NCBI RefSeq assembly: GCF_963576615.1
Contig: NC_088715.1
Span: forward strand, 57,026,690 to 57,090,689
Direction of reading: 5' to 3'
Length of the DNA: 64,000 bases
DNA from: Watersipora subatra
Lineage: Eukaryota > Bryozoa > Gymnolaemata > Cheilostomatida > Watersiporidae
The position numbers were made by a program, and so were the translations under genes. Below the pieces are notes generated by a model, which ran no database searches, had not been told where the DNA came from, and was given only the letters and a program-made list of their open reading frames with translations. The stretch's first letter is position 1; every line of letters begins with the position of its first letter. This document shows positions 1 through 13,170 of this stretch, in pieces.

Positions 1-3000
1 AGAGGGCTATAAGGCATGAAAATGACACTTTTTACGTAACTACACTAATAAATGTCTGTTAAAATAATCAAATCAATATTAAAATCAATAACCAATAATC
101 AAATCAATAAACCAATAATAATAATAATAAATCAACTAGCTGAACATAAATTGAACAAGAATAACTTAGATCTGTGATTAATCTACTCATCTCTCATTCA
201 AGCTCACTTCATGCAGTCATTAGAAATAGATATATCAGAAGATAACAAGGAACTAAAGTTGGCATATTGACTTACAGCGTGTCATGGCTGCCCACATCGG
301 TTCAATGTTCACAACTGGTTTCATCGCTTTAATCATCTAAAATTGCAAATTTCTAGTTATATTTTAGGTACCTGTCCATAAATGTTATAAATATCATCTG
401 TCAATCCGAAGCTTTCTTTTACTGAAGCTGGCAGAGGTAAAACTAGTGATTCTAGGCTGTGCAGACCTGGTGGTGTGACCCAGATAAGGTCATCTATGTC
501 CTAACTTTATGGATGACTTCTAAATGACATAGGTTATTACAAATGTTGCGATACAAGCTTATTATCTAAGAGAAACTAGGATACTAAACGTAATGTATTT
601 TTTCAATTGGAAAGACGAGTACTAAATATTATATTTTAGACCTTTCAGTGAGCTGGCTGGATGACGCAGATTCAATGTTAAAGGCCTTTGAGTTTCTTAA
701 TAACCCTTTGATACTATTATCTTCTACATCATGTTGTAATAAATATTAAGGTAAAGCATTATTATTGTTATTTCTTACCTCCCTCTTTATTTTCTCCAAC
801 TTAGCCTTGGTCCCATTCTTTGTCTGTTTAGTAAAACATAATTATCATTATTATATGTACTATTCAGAGGCTTGACATACTCGACTAACCTACTAGTTAC
901 AATACTAGTAGAGCTACACAATGCTAAGATGCATAGTTCATGTCTCATATATAGTCTCTCGTGAACTTTCAATAACAAGAAAGGACTACCTTATTGAGAC
1001 CGGTAGACTCGATCCTGTTTGTTTGTATAGTTGCCATAGCAACATCATAGCACTTCGAACGTACTTACTCCTTTAGTTTTTAAAGAGCTGATCTAGAGAT
1101 GATCAAATTCATAGATCTAGATATTATTACTAATCAGATTTTAGGAAGGAATGTTCAGCCTATCAGTGATACTCTCACTAACATCATTACAAATTATCAG
1201 CTATGTAACTGAAAGATTACAGTGGCTGTTTCACCAGCTATCAACATCCATAACTTCAAAGTTACTAATGTTCAAAAGTTTTATCAGTAGGTTTTAGAAT
1301 TGTTGAGAAACATAAACTTCATAGAAGTCAGAGCATAGACATCTAGAAGTGACTAACACCAAGACTATAATAAAGGAAACTAAGATAAGGACTCACTGAA
1401 TGTCTGTAAATGTTGGAAAACCCCCACACCAAGCTTGAGATGGCAGCTTTAAACTCCTGAACCTAAACATTGATTTAAATAGTTGGAATTGGACTAAATT
1501 TTCAGCTTATTTAACTGGAAGTAGTGAGTTTGGTTTATTATATTCTCATTTTTTGCTAAAACTTCAAAAATTCAGCATTGACACAATTTTCATATGCTGA
1601 CTGGGTATGAAAAGTTCCTAAATGTCCAATTTATCCAGTCAAAAAATTTAGATGCTGTCTACTTTTACCTACAAACTGGTGAATATTGGTTGTATGAAAG
1701 CTTTAATGATAAATGAGATGGTTGGCAGCCACAGCAGGTAAAGTGTATATAGTGAGGGTCAAACAGGAGTGACAATAGTAACAGTTTGTACTTAGAAACC
1801 AAACAAGTTTCGAAGCTATTAAATCACTAATTTTTAATGGAACATTTAACTGTTCTGTAGCGACTGACTATATTTAAAAATGAAAATAGGTCAAGATGAA
1901 CTCTCTATATTACAGCTAGTTTAAACTGAAAATGTGTGATGGGGCAGTAGTAAGAGTAAGAGTGGTTGCTGACTTTACTGTATAAGTTATATTTACTATT
2001 TTAAAATTAGTTCAGTTATGCTGCCTGTATGATAGTCAATAGAAGATACAATAAAAGTTATTAACTATAAAAATGAGCTGCTCTTGATATAACTATTCAA
2101 CATGTAATCTTCCTCAGAATTGTTTAGTATTATATGAGTAAACTCACGCTCTTTTAAATGACATTGCTTATTTATTCCAAAACTAATATTAAAAATGTAT
2201 GTTACAATTCATGAATATGCGCAAATATCATAATTTCATTACATAAAAGAGTTATCATCTCCTGTTTGTATGTACTGCATGCCAATCTGACTCGGAGGTC
2301 TTTAAAGCAGGTGTATAGACATGGCAAAGTCAGTGTAGTGTACAATAAATATTTAAAGATCAGACAACTTCACATTAACCCTAAATTATTTTTTCATGAA
2401 ATAATTCACTTTACTCATCCTATCTGTTTCTAAGTGGAATGGTCAACCAATGATCTAGTAAAAAATTTGTTTGTAGTTTCAGAGTTGTCTATCCACTTAG
2501 TTAACATAAAACTTCAATGCAATACGTTGCTAGTATAGAATCTTTGATCGATTTATGATTGATTACGTAAGGCTGTTGAAGAGCTCTGTTTAGTATAACT
2601 TAGTATTCATCACCAACACTAATCCTATCAAAACTATGATAATCATGACTATGCCAAGATTAATTTTCTATATTTATATTCCCAAGTAGATGATAAATCT
2701 TCTAACAACAAATACTTTCATCCTACCCAGCTTGTTTCTACTAATCCTGTTACATGTGCACTTTCTCTATACTATAAGTGGCACCTGTTTGTTTTCTTAT
2801 GCCATTTCCTGTTACGATCTTTAAGCGGGCTGAGGTGAAAAGAGAGAACAACTCATGCACCTTATGATGTAAAAATACTCTATGGAATCAAAGCTAATAT
2901 AATCTCACTCACAGAAGTGTTCTGCATCATTGAAGTTTTCTGGTGAAATCGTTGGCAATCGCTTTGGTCAAAATAACTTTGCTGACAAATTCTTTGCTAA

Positions 3001-4204
3001 TAATTAACTCTGTAAGCACTTTGTTGAAACTGGTGGATTATGTCAGAGAATCTGAATCAAGGAGAACAGACCTGTAATCATTTATTTCAAATACATTTGA
3101 CTGGTAGGTTATATGAATCAATCGTACGATTTAGTTTAACATGCAGCCAATTTTATTGTTATGAATCTCTAACAACAATAGAATGATCAGATATTAGTGA
3201 TCTCAGACGTGCTGTTCGTAACTTTAATGGGTTTTAACTGTTGAACTACGTGAACCAATCATATGCTCTAAATTCATTAAGAATTTATATGTCATCATCT
3301 TTGAATTAGCTCTGAGTTTGACAGGGTTTAGATTATAGTCGATTAGTCCCACGAGTTAAAATGTGCTGAAAACACCAACTTACTTCAAGAGTCACAGACG
3401 TTGATGTCATTTTATAAAAATTAGAAACCATTAATAATTATGATGAATAAAAGCTTTAAACATGTCTGTGAACAAATGAATATACTTGTTATAGATCTAT
3501 GAAAGATAGAGTACACAGTAGTAACTATGAACAGCTTACCTGTCTGAGAATAATACACTGAGTAAAATCATTAAGGCTATACATTGTCTGACGTAAAGTC
3601 TTGTCATTATGTTAGGGTACAATGGCATATCTCTCAGCCTCTCTATATATACTCCTTTGTTATGTTTCGATCTAAAAGGCTGCTACCTGCTCTGGTATTT
3701 TAAGGCTAAGTTAGTTTGTCTATAATTCAAATGCTTTAATAATATTTAACTGAAAAGCATATTAATACCTCAAAATAATCAGAATAGATTAATAATAAGA
3801 CATCTAGATATCTGCTACTTCTATAACACATCCTGCAATATTTATGAGAATTTGGCAAGCCTTTTGATAATAAATAGCTATACAGCTGGTAAAATTTAAC
3901 AACAGCACAATGTTTGAAGAATTTACACTAGTAAAACCTTTTTAAAAAAGTTGAGTTTACAAGTTAACGGTTTATTTGTCGTTTATAACCAATAATAACT
4001 TTATTTTAGTAATAATTATATTATGATGCTGATATAACCTCCTAAATCTTTGATTATAATCTGCTACCAAAAGCTGTTAAAATGTTGCTTTTCTCAGAAG
4101 TAATTTGCGCTGTTAATAACTTTGTTTTGATCGTATATCTTCATCATAAAACCTAAATGTTTGTCACTAAAGTTTGCTACAACTTTAAACAGGTTTCATT
4201 AGCC
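1..4204. other. AT-rich intergenic stretch
   Basis: No open frame with a recognisable domain and no clear repeat structure was seen on either strand. The few short open frames (for example 787-978 minus) have no family resemblance. Distant or decayed repeats may be present that I cannot recognise without a library. Confidence 0.5.
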
Positions 4205-4309
4205 TCTAGCAACTCTCTAGCAACTCTCTAGCAACTCTCTAGCAACTCTCTAGCAACTCTCTAGCAACTCTCTAGCAACTCTCTAGCAACTCTCTAGCAA
4301 CTCTCTAGA
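4205..4309. repeat. 11-bp minisatellite, about 9 copies
   Basis: The unit AGCAACTCTCT repeats head to tail with almost no divergence between 4205 and 4309, which implies a recent expansion. It is noncoding. Confidence 0.95.
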
Positions 4310-4780
4310 GTATTGGTAAGTATAAACAGCATCACTTCAAAACCAGTGTTTCTTATAGAATTAAAGTTGGCTATCAGCTAAGGACGTGTGAACCTACTAA
4401 AAGTCTGAACAGATAAAGCAATTGATGTATTATTATTTCTGTGCTCATGTTTTTAAAGTTGTAAGTTAACTGTGCTAATAGTTTGTAGAAACTTAGAAAT
4501 GCACCATTGAATATTGTTGCTCTAAACTTGCTTGATTATTTAAAACTATCATTTCCTTTTTGTAAATACAACTTGGTAGAACTATGAGATTTGTGTTGTA
4601 GCACATCAAATCACTTTTACTGTTGTTATATATACTGTAAAATCAAAAATTGTATTGTTTAAACTCTCGTGTGTATTTTATTATATATTTTCTTGTTTAC
4701 AAAGCTATAGCAAAATAAATTTAGTACCTTTTGCTATTATTGCTTTAGACAACAGCGAATGATTGCCATTTTTCGAGCAC

Positions 4781-4816
4781 GGGGGGGGGGGGGGGGGGGG
4801 TGGGAGGTGGGGGGGG
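4781..4816. repeat. Poly-G / G-rich tract
   Basis: Twenty consecutive G are followed by TGGGAGGTGGGGGGG. On the G strand this could form a G-quadruplex. It is striking in such AT-rich surroundings, although long homopolymers are also a common place for length errors in assemblies. Confidence 0.9.
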
Positions 4817-6162
4817 CAGTTAGAATGGAAGTTTCATCAATATTCAAATATATTATTCAAGGGTAACCTTCTATCTAACTATATCGGATGCTGTTAGTTA
4901 GCAGCAAGAAAAGGTTTCTTTTATTTTAACAGTTTCTCTAAAAAGGAAAATCTAGATGTCTTGAACCAAAAGGGAGTTTGAGGAAATTGATACAGACACT
5001 GCTGTGTGCTGATAGTTAATATCTCTCAAAGCAATTATAAGTTTCCTCGCTCTTTTCTTGGCCCAGAATATAACAATATAAAGGTTTGTGTATGTTCATC
5101 AAAGCTGTACACTATTATTTACACATTGTGTGGGAAAGAAATCCTGGGCAATACCAGACTTACTGCTAGTTTCTGCTATGGTGCTAGAAAATCAGTATTA
5201 AAAACCAAAATGTGTTCTCAACTCGCATTCAAGTCTGGTGGCTACCAAGGAATGTCTTATAGCTCTACTAGTACTACTAAACCAAAATTTTCAGATCATA
5301 AATTAGCTTACTGGATGCTAGACCTGGGGCTGCATAATATAGTGAGTAATAATAAATTAAAGGAAGGATAACTCCTGTAACACATCCAATAAAAATATGT
5401 GAATAGCAGCAGGTTAAACGCTGGTACACTGTATATTTTAATGACAAATGTGTTTTTTGAAAATTATTAACATTTGATCACCGTTTACAAGACAACTTCA
5501 CTTAAACTTGTGTGCAAACTAACTTGACGGCTGCATATAAACTGAGAATAAACGTTGTGCGTAATGGCTGACAAGCGATGTTTTGATGAGCAAATAAGCT
5601 GTTCTTTGGCTCCACTCAAACATACTACAGGGAGCAGGTGCTACTTTTTAATATTGCCTCATCAAGATGGTAACATCACACTAATCTCAACTTACAGTCT
5701 GCGATGGCCACAATTACTTTACTCTAATATATGCAATTGTCAAACGTATCAAGGCCATTTAATATCATATTGGAAGTTAGGGTCAAGTTGAAAAAGCACA
5801 AATTAGCAAAAGCATATCTAGTTCTAGTCTATGATTTAGAAAAAGAATGAATTCTAGCCGGTATAAAACACTAACAAATATTTTGCTCTCAGAAAAGCAG
5901 ACAGGAATAAAGACAGCAAGTCGCTAAAAAACTTTGAAATGCTACAAAAGAACTACAATAAAAAATATATTATTCGGTTTTGGTAAGTACTATAATTTAA
6001 AATAAACACAAAACTTTGTACCAAAATTAAATGACTGACCTGAAACATCTGTCAGTAATTTTTGTAAAAGCCAACAGCAAAAATAACAGCCATAATCTAA
6101 CTTTTTTTTATATTATATATTCAAAACGAATAATTTATAATCTCGGGTAGTATGAAGTGCTA
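4817..6162. other. Intergenic stretch downstream of the fucosyltransferase
   Basis: Open frames at 5006-5371 (plus) and 5555-5791 (plus) have no domain-like composition. I consider them chance frames. Nothing else was identified. Confidence 0.4.
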
Positions 6163-7452
6163 TTAATGAATGAGATATTTCCGGCAACGGCTTGGATCAT
6201 TAAACCATTGGTCAATGTGAGCTTGGGAGGGCATTGCAGGCCTCTCATTGGCCAATCTGCATAGCTCGCACCCTCCAAAGCCTCGACTAGTATCTATACT
6301 GTAGTTGTACCGCCATTCATGATATCGATTGTAAGCGGCATCGTCCTGCATAAGGCGCTTCAGGTGGGCACCCAGAGCTTTCACAGAGCTGAAGTTGCTT
6401 ACGTGAACAAATGAGTTGGGAGGAGCAATGCTGGTGTAGTCTTCTATAGAGAGACCACCCATAGCAACGGGCAAGAAGTAACCTGGTGAAGCCAACCTGT
6501 CCCAAAGCTTCTCCGTAATATAATCTTTGCATAAGGAGTTTTCAAACGCGAGGTAAAATCGATAAGGTCTATTGAATCGTAATTCGCAATCGGGATTGCT
6601 TCCTTTCGAAAGTCGAGGGCATGGAGAGCGCATGAATCCATATCCCTTGCACTGAGTGCTATAGATGTCAACGTCGACATACTTCTTCAGTTCAAGCATC
6701 AGAGCCTTCCTGTCATAATTTGATGATCCACAATTAGACAAATATGCAAATGCTCCTTTGGCTTTGTTAGCAGCAAAGTTAATGTTTGGTTTCAGATCTG
6801 TTTGACGTTTTATAGACTTGCCCCAAGGATAATAAATATTTGAGTCTTTTCTATACAACATTGATGCATTGAAATGAGAATTATATTTGGCTGAAAACCT
6901 ATTGAACATATATGAAGACGACTCGTAACTCATAATAACCCAGTACTGACGCTGGCGTACACTCCATGGCACACTCGGAAAGTCTTTAAAAAACTTTTCA
7001 GCAAAGATAACCACAGCGGCTTCATCTACACCAATGAATTTCGTAGAGTTACGACTGATGCAGTTTTTGTACACGCAGTGCTCAAGGTCAAGGAGACCCG
7101 CCCATGGTTGGCGTTGCCACAGTTGCGTAGCGCCAAATATTATATGCTGGACATCGCTTGAATCAGCAGGAGATATTGCGGTAGTGCTGGTATAATTGTA
7201 GGAAGTGTTAGAGCTGCCCTGAACAGGGTCGACTGTATCTGGAAATTGGCTTGGAATATCATCAAGAAATCGCGGAGTAGAGATGAAGATTCGAAAAGGA
7301 AGGGGAGAAACATCGAGGTGGTAGAGCCATGAACATGATAATCCAACAGCAATCAGTATAAAGGCTAACACATAGTTCCTGTTCAACATGCCTGTCAAAC
7401 ATCTGTCCTGCAATAAGAAGGCAACATTCATCTGGAGTGAACACCCACACAT
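6163..7452 (-). CDS. Alpha-1,3-fucosyltransferase (GT10 family), intronless
   Basis: A 429-residue enzyme of glycosyltransferase family 10, which moves fucose from GDP-fucose onto N-acetylglucosamine of glycans in the Golgi. What is seen: a short cytosolic tail, one hydrophobic anchor at residues about 26-45 (type II topology), a stem with sequons near 82 and 86, an N-terminal GT10 lobe (about 145-215), and the C-terminal donor-binding lobe with the hallmark FYLAFENSLCKDYITEKLW at about 299-317. Further sequons lie near 135, 195, 354 and 393. A conserved Cys pair (CELC) and a further Cys lie near the C terminus. The frame is open from end to end. The start is uncertain: Met1, Met8 and Met22 (MLNRNYV) are all before the anchor, and the bases just before Met8 read like a splice acceptor (CACTCCAG), so a 5' noncoding exon may exist. 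Acceptor specificity cannot be read from sequence. Confidence 0.95.
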   Translation of the reverse strand: MCGCSLQMNVAFLLQDRCLTGMLNRNYVLAFILIAVGLSCSWLYHLDVSPLPFRIFISTPRFLDDIPSQFPDTVDPVQGSSNTSYNYTSTTAISPADSSDVQHIIFGATQLWQRQPWAGLLDLEHCVYKNCISRNSTKFIGVDEAAVVIFAEKFFKDFPSVPWSVRQRQYWVIMSYESSSYMFNRFSAKYNSHFNASMLYRKDSNIYYPWGKSIKRQTDLKPNINFAANKAKGAFAYLSNCGSSNYDRKALMLELKKYVDVDIYSTQCKGYGFMRSPCPRLSKGSNPDCELRFNRPYRFYLAFENSLCKDYITEKLWDRLASPGYFLPVAMGGLSIEDYTSIAPPNSFVHVSNFSSVKALGAHLKRLMQDDAAYNRYHEWRYNYSIDTSRGFGGCELCRLANERPAMPSQAHIDQWFNDPSRCRKYLIH

Positions 7453-8130
7453 TTATTTTTCATTGACTTACAAACATGAGACATTAAAATTACACACTCA
7501 TAAATGTGCAGTTTAAGATCGACAACCATAATTACGTTGCATGCTACATTGGTTCAACGACGATAAACGCAACACTATGCTAGCATGTTAAAACCAATAA
7601 ACTGAATGTTACATTGAATTATTACCAAAACAAATGCTGAATACCCTACAGGATGAAAATATTTGCGGAGTTAAGTTTCGCGCAAATTGTCTTTTTCATG
7701 CATACTCGCGGACTGAATTATTCGCGGGTGAACACAATCACTCTCTATTAAAAGTTAACTCTATTGCAGCTAGCAATAGAGTTAACTCTTCGCATGTGTA
7801 TACAACACATTTAGGTTTCTATTTAGCCGACAACTACGAGCCGATCATACTGAGCTATGGTATAAATTTCTTCTCGTGTCCAGAGGTTTTCACGAATATT
7901 CATCGGTTTGGAGGCCCTTGATGAACTAACAACTTGTGGTAAGTAATGAGTTTTTTCAAAACCATTTACTAAATTAATAATGGACTTTTAATTGGGTAAG
8001 ACAAAATATTTATTTTTCTCGATCACTAACGCTTCATTATTCGTTTTAGTGTGAGAGAGCCCAATAATCTGCATGACCCATTTGCAGTAAAACTAATAGA
8101 CGCAGCTTTTTCATCATACGCGGAGGCAAA

Positions 8131-8355
8131 ATGACTGCAAAGGTGGTGGATGTCACTCATAGGAGATCACCGATCATTCAGGGAGGTCTTGAAATTGAGG
8201 TAGAAGAGACCGCAGCTGCTAACGAGGAGAACGTATCTGTTTTAAAAAAGGAACATGAATGCCTTTACGATCACAAATTTTTGGCCAACCTGCAGAATGT
8301 TGCAATAGTAAGCCACGAGGACAGTTCTGATGATAACTGCCTTACCAGCATGTAG
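8131..8355 (+). pseudogene. Small acidic open frame inside the outer inverted-repeat element
   Basis: A 74-residue frame starting MTAKVVDVTHRR and rich in Glu, Asp and Ser. It has no domain I recognise. Since it lies inside a transposon it is most likely a remnant exon of that element's gene, but a chance frame cannot be excluded. Confidence 0.25.
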
Positions 8356-8950
8356 TAGTGAGAGAATCGCCTTTAGCATCTACCCAAGACAGTGACAGCG
8401 ATATAGAGCTGCTATTACCAAAATAACTAGTCAGAGAACACCATTACACGCTAGTATTTACTTATCAAAAGTATCCATTTAATTTTATTGCCAGACGTCC
8501 GCTATATGGGCCAAACTGTTTTTATTTACTCCATTCATCGTTTGTAAAATTTTATTTGTATTTGAAATATTTTATTTGTACACTCAAGTTTGTAATAAAT
8601 TATAAGGTAATATATCTATACATAAAAATATCTCTATATAAATATCTCTACATATGAATATATATATATGTATATGTATATATATGAATGTATAATCATG
8701 TTTGCTGCAGCGATATCAAGGAGTTGTTGTTGTTGATGAAGGGGTCTAGGTTGACTGGTTGCTTCTCTGCCAATATTCCTGCCTTAATGAATATTACTAC
8801 TTGTCTCTAGTTTTCGTAATAGGTTCTGTTTTATTCTCAATCTGCAGTAAACACAAAAGAAAAATATTAACAAGTGCAAAGGAAGTACAAAAACAATAGC
8901 ATAAGTATTGAATGAAAGCGATCAGTTCTTAAACAAGAGAATGAACTAAC

Positions 8951-9889
8951 CAGGGTTGGCATAGTATTTCCCATGACGGTTATTACAGCCGGTTTATATC
9001 GCCCCGGGAAAAACTCATTTTTGTCCAAAAATGGGAAAAAGCGGGAAAAACTAAAAAACCTCTTTTTTGACAAGTTGACTAATGCTTAAGCAAAGAATAA
9101 CAATACACTTATACCATTAGCTGTCATAGAGCTTCTTTATGGTTCTTTAACAGTACAGAGGCTAAGAAAGCGCATAACTTTTATAATTGGTTTATTTATT
9201 AAATATTGAATGAAAAGACCAGATCACATGATAATATTCGTTTATTTACATATATTAAATAGTAATATTGAATGAAAAGCAAAATTGATATGTGTGAAAC
9301 ATGACAGTAAGCATAATACAACAATTGGAAAATATAAAAACACATGAGGATAATGCCACAGAGTTGAGACCGGTGAACTGAACAAATGGATTAGAGTATT
9401 GAGAATTGATTGTCTAAAACTTAATCCTCATATTCATACCCTAAAGAAATTGCTTTTAGGTTTTGGTATCAAGCTACCAGTTTGGACGCTTTCTCCACCC
9501 CAAGCCTGTTGTGCAGCTTGGTCTGCACCAAGGAAAAGCGCTAAACAATACACTTCAAAACAGTTCTATTATTGGACTGTAAAAGGCTCATCGTTATTTA
9601 ACGTTGGCCCGTATCTTGGGTGTTGATTTTTTCTAATTTTTCCATTTTTCCCACTTTTAAACACTATTTTATTTCCATTGCTATTGATTGATATAAATAT
9701 GGAGTCACACAACTAATTGTTTAGTCCAATTTTCCATTTTTATTAAATTTCATTGTTTAGCATAATATTTGGATAAAAATTTTTAGAGTTAATATTTGCC
9801 AGTTTTTCCCGGTTTTCACCAGTTGTTCCCGGTTTTTACCAGTTGTTCCCAGTTTTTACCAGTTTCTACCAGCAAAAATGCCAACCTTG
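8951..9889. mobile_element. Non-autonomous hAT element (939 bp) with 8-bp target duplication
   Basis: It starts CAGGGTTGGCA and ends with the inverted counterpart (TGCCAACCTTG). The 8-bp sequence GAACTAAC flanks it on both sides (8943-8950 and 9890-9897), the size expected for hAT superfamily insertions. Beside both ends are G/C-richer sub-terminal blocks built from CCCGG/TTTTTCCC motifs. No transposase frame is present, so it would have to be moved in trans. Confidence 0.9.
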
Positions 9890-11130
9890 GAACTAACGCA
9901 GTTAATTATGGAAAAACGTATCTGCACTGCAAATCAAATACATACCATAATGTCCAGATCAGAATCATTATCATCATCAACTTTGGTATTAGAGATTGAT
10001 GGAGTTGATTTTAATGTAAAAAGCTGTAGGAAAGATTTTTGCAATGACAATGCTGTGCCAAATAACTTATGAAGACCATGAATAATTTTGTAAAGAAGTG
10101 TGATGCATTGGCAATGGGGTTAACTCGAAGCCCCGGCGATGATTTTAAAAAAGTTTGGATCTCAGCTACGCTTAGCACTTCTGCCTAGCGGCTAGTTTTT
10201 AATATGAGGCAGTAGTTATTCTTCCTTGTGTTTACAAAGAGAACTAATTCTTCGCGGAATTTAATAATTCCCGGGTATTGACTGCTCGCGAAATATTAAA
10301 TCTATCGAATATTTTCATCCTGTAGGGTAATAACTGTTGAGACTTGTTAAAATATTTCATTTTGTCACAGATAAGCAATCAAGACAATGCTTCAACAAAA
10401 ATTGGGCAGCACAAAATATGCAGACAATTTTCATAGCATTCGCTTGGCATACATTAGGGACCAGTGAAATAAATTATATATAAACATTGGTTATGAATAA
10501 GCAGCTGGTTCATCATTTAATTAAAGCTAAAACGTAATGAATTATGTTATGTATATGAACTATTCCAATAGAGACCAAACAAACTAAATTATTATACCTT
10601 TGTGTAGAGGAATGTTAAAAGTGTTTCATATAATCGATGTACCAGCGTTCGTAACTAATTTATTCATAAATAATTATATAACTGCTAAATGAAAATAGTT
10701 ATATATACCTAAAAATTATTTTTGAACTTACAACTTGAGCAAAATATTTACAATGACAACAAAAACAGGTACAAGTCTCTGAAGCTTAACATTGCTATGC
10801 TAGTTCAAACTATTAGAATACAATTATTATATTACTGGACATCTATCCTGGCTTTGACAAAAGTTAATGATGGCTTGAGACTTCATGTTTTCATTTTTGT
10901 TAAGTACATAGTGTTTATATGCATTTATTCAGGACACAGTTTATATTAACAATAAAGCTGATTGACAGACAGCACACTGGCGACATCGGTTAGAAACTAA
11001 AAGTAAGAAATGAAACAAAAATCTTACATTCGATAAGGAAATAATATTATCAAAGCATTAATGTTTGCTTATCTTACATGTAATCAGAGGCTGTACATGT
11101 TTTACAAAGCCATATTGAACAAACAATAGC

Positions 11131-11260
11131 TCTATGATCTTGGTTGGATATGTCTGAGTCCAGTGGCACGTGAAACTTGACGACTGGAGACATGCCCAGT
11201 TGCAGAGAGCAATTTGGGTTAGGAAGTAATTCCTGCCATAGAGTAATAAATTCACCAGAT
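11131..11260 (-). repeat. SINE-like interspersed repeat, copy 1
   Basis: This stretch is clearly similar to 27090-27205 (shared block around GACTGGAGACAT and GTTGCAGAGAGC). The copy at 27 kb continues into a tRNA-like head on the minus strand, so both are taken as members of one tRNA-derived SINE family; this copy lacks an obvious head. Confidence 0.6.
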
Positions 11261-11347
11261 GAGGGTATAGATCTATGTCTGTTTGAAACAAACTTATAGT
11301 GATTGACTAACAGCCAAGTGCTTTCCACACGTTATATTACACTATAC

Positions 11348-11889
11348 CAGGGGTAGGGAACCTATGGATTTTGAGTCATATGTGGCTTTTTTGAGGATTG
11401 CATCTGGCTCTTTGATAAATTAGTTGAAAAATAATCCATTATTTGGCTGTTAATTTAATTAACATAATAATACAAATTATGCTGAAATTACTGTAGCAAC
11501 AAGCAAAATAAAAAATAACGTCCATTTAGCAGAAACAGATTTTCATTTGCAACTTTTTGATGTGGCGCGCGCAGCAGAGAGTTTCTAGTGCTTTTTGTAC
11601 TCTGCTCTGCACAGGCCGCATAAAGACCGCATGAGTTATTTTTAGATACAAAAGTAAACACTTCATACCAAAATATGGCTAAAAGAAAAAATTGTTATTT
11701 GAACATAGTTGTTCAAAATAAATACAGTTTTCTAATGCTCTAAAATTGCTCAAACATACTAAATTTGTTGGTTTTCCTTTTCAAGGTTATGTTTTCGAGA
11801 TTTAAAATATACATATGGCTCTCTTAGAATTAAATTTTAAAACATGTGGGTTTTTTGCTCCCTCAGTCAAAAAAGGTTCCAGATCCCTG
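11348..11889. mobile_element. Non-autonomous hAT element (542 bp) with perfect 8-bp target duplication
   Basis: The ends CAGGGGTAGGGAACC and GGTTCCAGATCCCTG are imperfect inverted repeats, and CACTATAC flanks both sides exactly (11340-11347 and 11890-11897). These features define a hAT-type insertion. Internal sequence is noncoding and AT-rich. Confidence 0.92.
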
Positions 11890-11897
11890 CACTATAC

Positions 11898-12817
11898 AGT
11901 ACATGTACAGTAATTCACTCTGCATGTGGCTGACTAATTGAGTGCTCTTTCTTTAATATTCTTTGCAAACCTTTCATTTCTAACGGTAATAAATAAATGC
12001 TCCTGAGCAGGAGATGTAACAATGACATACATGTATGACCACAACTTATCGACTTTGAGGGAGTCGGTGAACAGTATATGACCAAATAACAGCTGTCTAC
12101 ATTGTCTGACCAGGTGCTAGAAAACAAACTCTACCAGCAGAATGTTTGTAACATTAAGCACGTACCTTGCCAGATTTAAAGCATCTTCATGGTGAGTGAA
12201 GTGGATATTTGCAGCTCCTACAAGAGTATAGCATTCAACATCAGTCACTGAGCTCGATTGGCTTCACTTTTGTCTTACATGTACAACATTAGGGTCATCT
12301 GTCACCAGCTAATAATGTCTTGTGAGGAGGAAGGCTCATCAACACTGTGGTAACAGAAAACGACTTATCCACAGGCGGTGTCAAGCATTCCAATGTCAGT
12401 CTGTGTGTCAGAACCAGTGTAAGTTGTCTGAACCAAATGATTGAGAGTCTGTGTGTCATGAAGGCAAAATCAGATGCACAGAAGAGTGCTTCAAAGCCTA
12501 ATTAAATATGGCACTGATAAGCTTTTAATCATTGAAGACACTGCGTGTGTAAATGAATACCCGGATCCTTCAAGACTATGCACAACGGTCTTGACAATAT
12601 TGCGGAAATATTGCTCACTGGGTATGAAAGTCTGCTAGAAGTTTAAAAAAAATTTAATCACTAGACAATCAGTACATACATAATCAGGTTTAATTATCCT
12701 TGACCTCTCTCAACAAATGAGAGTGAGCAGATTTGTAACCTCAAAAACAGAGTAAACATTTCATTGAGAGTGTTTTTATTGTTATGGTTATGAATGGTAG
12801 CAAACAGTGTTTAACAG
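11898..12817. other. Intergenic stretch
   Basis: Nothing recognisable was seen; the minus-strand frame at 11915-12127 has no domain-like composition. Confidence 0.35.
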
Positions 12818-13170
12818 TACAACTTGATTACATTGGGTGATGATTTTCTTTGATGCAGAAAGTGATGTGTTCCAGCCTACAACTTGATTACATGGGGTGA
12901 TGATTTTCTTTGATGCAGAAAGTGATGTGTTCCAGCCTACAACTTGATTACATGGGGTGATGATTTTCTTTGAATGCAGAAAGTGATGTGTTCCAGCCTA
13001 CAACTTGATTACATGGGATGATGATTTTCTTTGATGGATGAAGTGCTGTGTTCAACCCAACAACTTGATTACACGGGGTGATGATTTTCTTTGATGCAGT
13101 GATGTGTTCAACCCTACAACTTGGTTACATGGGGTGATGATTTTCTTTGATGGATGAAGTGCTGCGTTCA
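12818..13170. repeat. Minisatellite with a unit of about 60 bp, about 6 copies
   Basis: Units begin TACAACTTGATTACATGGGG and run to GTGTTCCAGCC or GTGTTCAACCC. Adjacent copies at the 5' side are almost identical while those at the 3' side have substitutions and short deletions, a gradient typical of unequal crossover. Confidence 0.9.

Larger units (their letters stand above)
7644..10327. mobile_element. TA-flanked terminal-inverted-repeat element (outer), with a hAT element nested inside
   Basis: The left end CCCTACAGGATGAAAATATT (7644-7663) recurs inverted at the right end (10308-10327), and TA sits outside both ends (7642-7643 and 10328-10329). A TA target duplication would fit the Tc1/mariner superfamily, but I see no transposase. 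Inside, a plus-strand acidic open frame (8131-8355) could be a decayed exon. The element is split at 8951-9889 by a hAT insertion, so it is older than that insertion. Confidence 0.7.

Noticed and set aside
7634..7921. Plus-strand frame of 95 codons next to the fucosyltransferase
   Set aside because: It begins inside the left end of the inverted-repeat element and has no domain-like sequence.
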